Shown here: piece after piece, positions 37,054 to 41,458 of the stretch
Layout of the letters: each line of letters begins with the position of its first letter
Numbering within the stretch: the stretch's first letter is position 1
Source: Paenibacillus cisolokensis
GTDB lineage: Bacteria; Bacillota; Bacilli; Paenibacillales; Paenibacillaceae
Length of the DNA: 41,458 nt
Assembly: GCF_018403665.1 (NCBI RefSeq)
Contig: NZ_BOVJ01000004.1
Coordinates: 1 to 41,458, forward strand
Direction of reading: 5' to 3'
Notes under the pieces: generated by a model
Seen by the model: only the letters and a program-made list of their open reading frames with translations
What the model was told of the DNA's origin: nothing
Database searches by the model: none
Program-made: the position numbers and the translations under genes

Positions 37054-38109
37054 ATGAACACCTGCAGAACGGCAAGCTTCGCGGTCCTTTTGATTCTAAT
37101 TATTTTCGTAAGCGCTTGCAAAAATGGCGAATCCTATAAAGTGATCTATTACGATCCCCCGGCCGAGCACAACGCGATCCGCGAGACGGCAGGGAACAAG
37201 CTGGATCAAAAGTACAGAATCGCCCTGGTGCCGAAGATCGACGGTATCGCGTATTTCGATGTGGCGAAACAGGGGGCGCTTGAAGCCGGCAAGGCGCTCG
37301 ATATCGAAGTGATTTATACGGGGCCGCGAATCGCGGACGCCGAGCATCAAATTGAAGTGGTGGAGCAATTGATCGAACAGAACGTGGATGCAATCGCCAT
37401 AGCGGCCAACGATCCGGCAGCGCTCTCGGACGTTATGCGGAAAGCGCAGCAGCATGGGATCAGAGTGCTTACCTGGGACTCGGACACGATTCCGGAAGCG
37501 CGGACTTTCTTCGTCAACCAGGTCGACGCGGAGACATTGGGACGCCATATTATGAATTCGCTGGCCTTGCATCAAAAGGAAAGGGGCTCGTTCGCGATTA
37601 TGACCGGGTCGTTGACCGCCATGAATTTAAACGAATGGATCAAATGGATTAAAGTTCAGCAGCAGGAGTATTACCCTCATATGCAATTCGTCGACCTGGT
37701 GGCCAATGACGAGGATCCAGAGCGAGCTTACGAATTGGCGCTCGATCTGCTCGAGCGTTATCCCGATCTGGGCGGGATTATCGGCGTCGCCACGATCAGT
37801 TCGCCAGCCGCTGCCAAAGCGATTATGGATACGGGCAGAGCGAATGAAACGATTGTGGTCGGCGTCTCCAGTCCGGCGTTGATGAAGCCTTATATCGAGG
37901 CCGGGATCGCGCCCGTCACGACGTTATGGAGTCCTCAGAAGCTGGGGTATTTGACGGTATATCTGGCCAAGCAATTGCTGGACGGACAAATGCCTTTCGA
38001 CGGGCAGGAAATTCCGAATGTCGGAAATATACGCGTCAGGGGCGACGTGGTCATTATGGGAGAGCCTTTGGACTTTACGAAGGAAAATGTGAATGAGTAT
38101 GATTTTTAA
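37054..38109 (+). CDS. Sugar-binding lipoprotein, RbsB/LsrB-like (periplasmic-binding fold type I)
   Basis: 351 residues. Signal peptide with lipobox FVSAC. The mature part starts YRIALVPKIDGIAYFDVAKQGALEAGKAL and continues with IEVVEQLIEQNVDAIAIAANDPAAL, a pattern typical of ribose-, rhamnose- and AI-2-binding proteins. No permease or ATPase gene follows; instead a sensor kinase and regulator overlap it, so it probably acts as an extracellular co-sensor that presents a sugar to the kinase. ATG 37054 is taken; GAGGGGGAG lies about 12 bp upstream. It overlaps the kinase gene by 17 bp. Confidence 0.82.
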   Translation: MNTCRTASFAVLLILIIFVSACKNGESYKVIYYDPPAEHNAIRETAGNKLDQKYRIALVPKIDGIAYFDVAKQGALEAGKALDIEVIYTGPRIADAEHQIEVVEQLIEQNVDAIAIAANDPAALSDVMRKAQQHGIRVLTWDSDTIPEARTFFVNQVDAETLGRHIMNSLALHQKERGSFAIMTGSLTAMNLNEWIKWIKVQQQEYYPHMQFVDLVANDEDPERAYELALDLLERYPDLGGIIGVATISSPAAAKAIMDTGRANETIVVGVSSPALMKPYIEAGIAPVTTLWSPQKLGYLTVYLAKQLLDGQMPFDGQEIPNVGNIRVRGDVVIMGEPLDFTKENVNEYDF

Positions 38110-39886
38110 AAAATACCGGTTTACGTCCAAATTAATGATTGCCTACCTGCTGCTCACGGTCATCCCCATCGGCATTCTCGGTTACATTTCCTATATCGAA
38201 TACGAGAGATCCGTCGAAACCCAGGTCGGCACCTATATCCCGAAGCTGCTAAGACAGTCCAATCAAAATATCGACCGCCAGCTGGAAGAGCTGCAAAATT
38301 TGCCGGAGCTGATTCACAACTCCCGGGAAATGATCGGCATCCTGAGAAAAGGTTCGTATCAATCCCAATCCGAAATGCTGAAAGACCGGTTTACGATCGA
38401 AAGCAATTTGACGCGGTATTACTTGTCCGGCAATTACAAGGGATTGCTGGGCGTGTTCATCGCTTCCAAGAACCGGATATTTCAGTCGGCGCGCGTTCCC
38501 TACGAGCATTTCGACGAATTGGCCTCGTTTCCGTTCGACCAAGCGGCGGAAGCGGAGAGAGAAGTGCGCATCCTGCTTCCGAAATCGGCGCCTTTGACGT
38601 TCGAAGGCGACATTCCTTACCTGCTGTTCGCAAAGTCCATCTATGATTCGGACAACCGCACGACGCTGGGTACGATCTATATCGCCGTCGATTTGCAATT
38701 TTTAAAGGACGCTTTGGACGAATTGATCGAAGGAGATTCGACCGAACTGTGGATAATGGACGAAAACGGGCAAATCATCTATCATCCGGACCCGGAACGG
38801 ATCGGCCGCCGGTTCGCGGAAATCGCGAATTTTCCGCTGAAGAACGGCAGCTTTGAAAAGCGCACCGCCGCCGGCGGCGAGCTGTACAGTGTCAGCCAGT
38901 CCAGATTGACGGGGTGGATGCTGACGCATCGGATCGCGGTCGAAGAATTGACCGGCGAAGCGAGTCAGGTGCGGAATATGGTCTTTGTCGTCTTTGTCAT
39001 CATGATCATCGTAACAGGCGCCATCTCGATTTTCCTTACCTGGAATTTTACGCGCCCGATCAATCAATTAAGCCTGCTGATGAAAGATGTGGAGAGGGGC
39101 AATTTCGATGTGGATCTGCAAATCCGCTCCCGCGACGAAGTGGGGATGCTTGCTCGCCGTTTCAATCAGATGGTGAGAGAGATCCGCGATCTGATTCGCG
39201 AAAACTATCAGATCGAAATCAAGCAGAAGGAAGCGGAACTGTACGCTTTGCAGTTTCAGATCAATCCGCATTTTATGTATAACACGTTGGAAACGATCGC
39301 CATGTCCGTCGAAGAGGACGAGAAGGAGAAAGTGGTCGAAATGGTCACGCTGCTCGGCAGAATGCTGCGATATTCCTTGAGCGACAATCAATCGATCGTT
39401 CCCATAATGAAGGAAGTGCAGCATACGGAGGACTTCCTGCGCATCCAGGTCCACCGGTTCGAAGAGGCGCTCGATTATGCCATCCATCAATCGATCGATA
39501 TGGACGCGTATATGACACCGAAGTTCATTTTGCAGCCGATCGTGGAAAATTCGATCAAATACGGTCTGGAGAACCGCCAACAATTGAAGATCGACTTGAC
39601 GATCGAATACGTCAAGGATTACAGGGACAATACGGACGCGATCCGATTTGTCATTCGCGACAATGGGGTCGGCATGGACGCGGACCGGCTCGAGCAGGTG
39701 CGGCAGACGCTGCGGGAAATTCCCGCCATGACAAGGGATTCGGGCGTAGGACTGGCCAATGTCCATTCCCGAATATTGCTCAAATTCGGCGAGCCGTACG
39801 GTGTGCGGATCGATGGCGAGGAAGGCGAAGGAACGGTTACGACAGTCATCATTCCGGCGTTAAGGAGAAGTGAGAGATTGCCATGA
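38093..39886 (+). CDS. Sensor histidine kinase, YesM-like
   Basis: 597 residues, membrane bound. The first transmembrane helix (LMIAYLLLTVIPIGILGYISY, about residues 14-34) precedes a Cache-type extracellular sensor domain. The second helix (VFVVFVIMIIVTGAISIFLTW, about 300-320) leads into HAMP. The His_kinase box LQFQINPHFMYNTLETI contains the phosphoacceptor (about His393), followed by HATPase motifs PIVENSIKYGLE and RDNGVGMD. Regulators of this type control carbohydrate uptake operons in Paenibacillus. It overlaps the next gene by ATGA. Confidence 0.9.
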   Translation: MSMIFKKYRFTSKLMIAYLLLTVIPIGILGYISYIEYERSVETQVGTYIPKLLRQSNQNIDRQLEELQNLPELIHNSREMIGILRKGSYQSQSEMLKDRFTIESNLTRYYLSGNYKGLLGVFIASKNRIFQSARVPYEHFDELASFPFDQAAEAEREVRILLPKSAPLTFEGDIPYLLFAKSIYDSDNRTTLGTIYIAVDLQFLKDALDELIEGDSTELWIMDENGQIIYHPDPERIGRRFAEIANFPLKNGSFEKRTAAGGELYSVSQSRLTGWMLTHRIAVEELTGEASQVRNMVFVVFVIMIIVTGAISIFLTWNFTRPINQLSLLMKDVERGNFDVDLQIRSRDEVGMLARRFNQMVREIRDLIRENYQIEIKQKEAELYALQFQINPHFMYNTLETIAMSVEEDEKEKVVEMVTLLGRMLRYSLSDNQSIVPIMKEVQHTEDFLRIQVHRFEEALDYAIHQSIDMDAYMTPKFILQPIVENSIKYGLENRQQLKIDLTIEYVKDYRDNTDAIRFVIRDNGVGMDADRLEQVRQTLREIPAMTRDSGVGLANVHSRILLKFGEPYGVRIDGEEGEGTVTTVIIPALRRSERLP

Positions 39887-41424
39887 AGGAACGGCTGCAT
39901 GTCATTATCGTGGACGATGAACCGAAGATCAGAAGAGGAATCGCCAGAATGGTCGAGCAATCGAGCCCGGAGTGGAACGTCTTGAATACGTTTGCCAACG
40001 GGGTGGAGGCGCTGAATTATATCAAGTCGACGGTGCAGCGCATCGATCTGCTCATTACGGATGTGAAAATGCCGGAGATGGACGGGTTGAAGCTTATCCA
40101 GGAATTGAAAGCGCATCAGGACATTGTGCCGCTGGTGATCAGCGGTTACGATGATTTCGCTTACGTGCGGACCGCGCTGAAACAAGGCGTAATCGATTAC
40201 ATTCTCAAACCGGTCGACCGTCAGTTGTTTCGCGCGCAGCTCCAGGAGATCCAACGAAAATTGCAAAAAAAGCGGTATGCGGAACAGATTGACTATTTCA
40301 AGCGCTGCATGGCGGGAATGGAAAAATCGGCGGCTCCGTGGCTGAAGGAAGGGGGAACATTCCGTCTTTGCTGCCTCTCGTTCGACGAACCTCCCCAACG
40401 GATGAAAAGGTATACGGAACGTTACTGGAACTTGCTCTACTATGCCGTGCTGAATATTGTGGAAGAATGGGTTCATCAGGACGATGGCGGCGGTCAGGGC
40501 GGAAGAGGATGGGTGTGGCAGGAAAGCCACGGACATACGTGGATGCTGCTCCAAGGGATCGAGGAGGCGGAGCGGCTTGCGGATGCCGTTCGCGCCTCCG
40601 TCAACCGCTATCTGAAATTAACGGTGACGGTTTCCGTCGGATCGGAGTTTGCCGATGTGACGTCGCTGCCGGATTATCGCGACGAAGTGCTCGGCCAATT
40701 ATTTCTGCGATTGATCTTCGGCGGCAACCGCGTCTACTCGAAAGAAGAGATGCTGATGTCTCCGTCATCCGAAAGCTCCGCCAGGCTGCAGCAATTCGGG
40801 GAAAGGCTGCGCGTCGCCATCGTTCATGACGAGGAGGCCGAGACGGTGAAGCTGCTCCAGCGATGTTTGGATGATTTGGCCCAATGGCGTGAACCGGGCG
40901 CGCTGGAACAGGCCGTGCAATATTTCATTTTGCAAATGATGAGCGTGCTGTCGGAAAGCGATCATAAGAAGGCAAGAGCGTGGATGCTGGCCGAGTTGAA
41001 CGATCTGCACGACCATACGTCCAGTTTCGCGGAGCTGCGGAAGCGGCTGCTGAATTTGGCGCTGCAGGCGTCGGCGTTCATCCGCCGGAAACGGGAACAA
41101 TCGGAGAGAATGCCCGTTAACAAGGCCAAGGCGTGGATACAGGCTCATCTGACCGAGCCGCTCACGATCCAATCGATCGCGGAGCAAATTCCGATGAATC
41201 CGACTTATTTCTGCGAGCAATTCAAGCTTCAGACCGGGGAAACCGTTCATGACTATTTGACCCGGCAACGGATGAAAGCCGCAGCCGCCTTGTTGATCCG
41301 TTCCGAACTCAAAATGCATGAAATTGCCGCCGAGGTCGGTTATAAAGACGTCAAATATTTCAGCCGGCAGTTTCGCAAATATTTCGGCGTGCTGCCGTCC
41401 CGCTACAAAGAATTGTACGAATAA
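39883..41424 (+). CDS. AraC-type response regulator, YesN-like
   Basis: 513 residues. The N-terminal receiver has VIIVDDEPKIRRGIARM and the phosphoacceptor Asp60 in DLLITDVKMPEMDG, with the switch residues ISGYDDFAY and YILKPVD. A long middle region (about 130-400) follows. The C-terminal AraC domain shows two helix-turn-helix units (LTIQSIAEQIPMNPTYFCEQFK and MHEIAAEVGYKDVKYFSRQFRK). It is the output partner of the upstream kinase. Its target operon is not in the window; none of the promoters here carries an obvious matching site. Confidence 0.9.
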   Translation: MKERLHVIIVDDEPKIRRGIARMVEQSSPEWNVLNTFANGVEALNYIKSTVQRIDLLITDVKMPEMDGLKLIQELKAHQDIVPLVISGYDDFAYVRTALKQGVIDYILKPVDRQLFRAQLQEIQRKLQKKRYAEQIDYFKRCMAGMEKSAAPWLKEGGTFRLCCLSFDEPPQRMKRYTERYWNLLYYAVLNIVEEWVHQDDGGGQGGRGWVWQESHGHTWMLLQGIEEAERLADAVRASVNRYLKLTVTVSVGSEFADVTSLPDYRDEVLGQLFLRLIFGGNRVYSKEEMLMSPSSESSARLQQFGERLRVAIVHDEEAETVKLLQRCLDDLAQWREPGALEQAVQYFILQMMSVLSESDHKKARAWMLAELNDLHDHTSSFAELRKRLLNLALQASAFIRRKREQSERMPVNKAKAWIQAHLTEPLTIQSIAEQIPMNPTYFCEQFKLQTGETVHDYLTRQRMKAAAALLIRSELKMHEIAAEVGYKDVKYFSRQFRKYFGVLPSRYKELYE

Positions 41425-41452
41425 CCCGCGAAGCGCCCGCGGGTTATTTTTT
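41420..41452 (+). terminator. Terminator of the sugar-sensing operon
   Basis: AATAACCCGCG at 41420-41430 pairs perfectly with CGCGGGTTATT at 41438-41448, followed by TTTTC. The stem begins within the stop codon of the regulator gene. Confidence 0.85.
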
Positions 41453-41458
41453 CGAACA

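Overview
The window reads as chromosomal DNA of a Gram-positive, moderately GC-rich Bacillales bacterium, most likely Paenibacillaceae. The grounds are LplABC/YtcQ-type sugar uptake, a YesM/YesN-type sensor pair, a ComA-like regulator, Zur with a ZagA-type GTPase, a CIRCE-like operator and AGGAGG ribosome sites throughout. Every convincing gene is on the + strand. I saw no rRNA, tRNA, CRISPR array or insertion sequence.

Layout. 1-949: three families of short palindromic repeats, no gene. 950-4671: carbohydrate ABC importer (two permeases and a binding lipoprotein). 4837-5570: a VOC-protein remnant, a sigma-A promoter with a CIRCE-like operator, and an unexplained leader. 5583-10232: four overlapping genes for nucleotide-sugar and glycoside synthesis (sugar-1-P nucleotidyltransferase, GT4, six-hairpin protein, phosphohexomutase). 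10258-17917: an organosulfur operon behind a leader with two tandem terminator hairpins (SsuD-like, two HpaB-like monooxygenases, SfnG-like, MetNIQ-type importer). 18239-20890: AlkD-like protein, then Zur-box-controlled ZagA-like GTPase and Zur. 21080-24026: ArsR regulator, luciferase-like oxidoreductase, NAD(P)H oxidoreductase, TIM-barrel isomerase. 24251-27443: a ComP/ComA-like two-component system with a soluble four-PAS kinase. 27632-34703: ABC ATPase, FtsX-type permease, HxHPE-motif lipoprotein, CopA-type Cu+ ATPase and a second HxHPE protein. 34851-36848: small membrane protein and ABC exporter. 37054-41424: sugar-binding lipoprotein, YesM-like kinase and YesN-like regulator.

Most interesting signal. 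The promoters of the kinase gene, the copper operon and the ABC-exporter operon share one architecture. TTGCGC/TTGCGG hexamers recur every 21 bp (20 in the kinase promoter), a CCGCAA inverted half-site precedes the central hexamer in two of them, and the last hexamer lies exactly 22 bp upstream of the -10 box in all three. The half-sites are those of the ComA box, and the regulator encoded between the promoters has a ComA-like DNA-binding domain. I infer a self-regulating ComA-like regulon controlling copper and envelope export.

Caution on quality. About 19 reading-frame breaks occur. All that can be placed behave as loss of one base, mostly in A or T runs, and restoring one base gives full-length proteins. 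I treat these as probable sequencing or assembly errors, not pseudogenes, and give coordinates for the restored genes.
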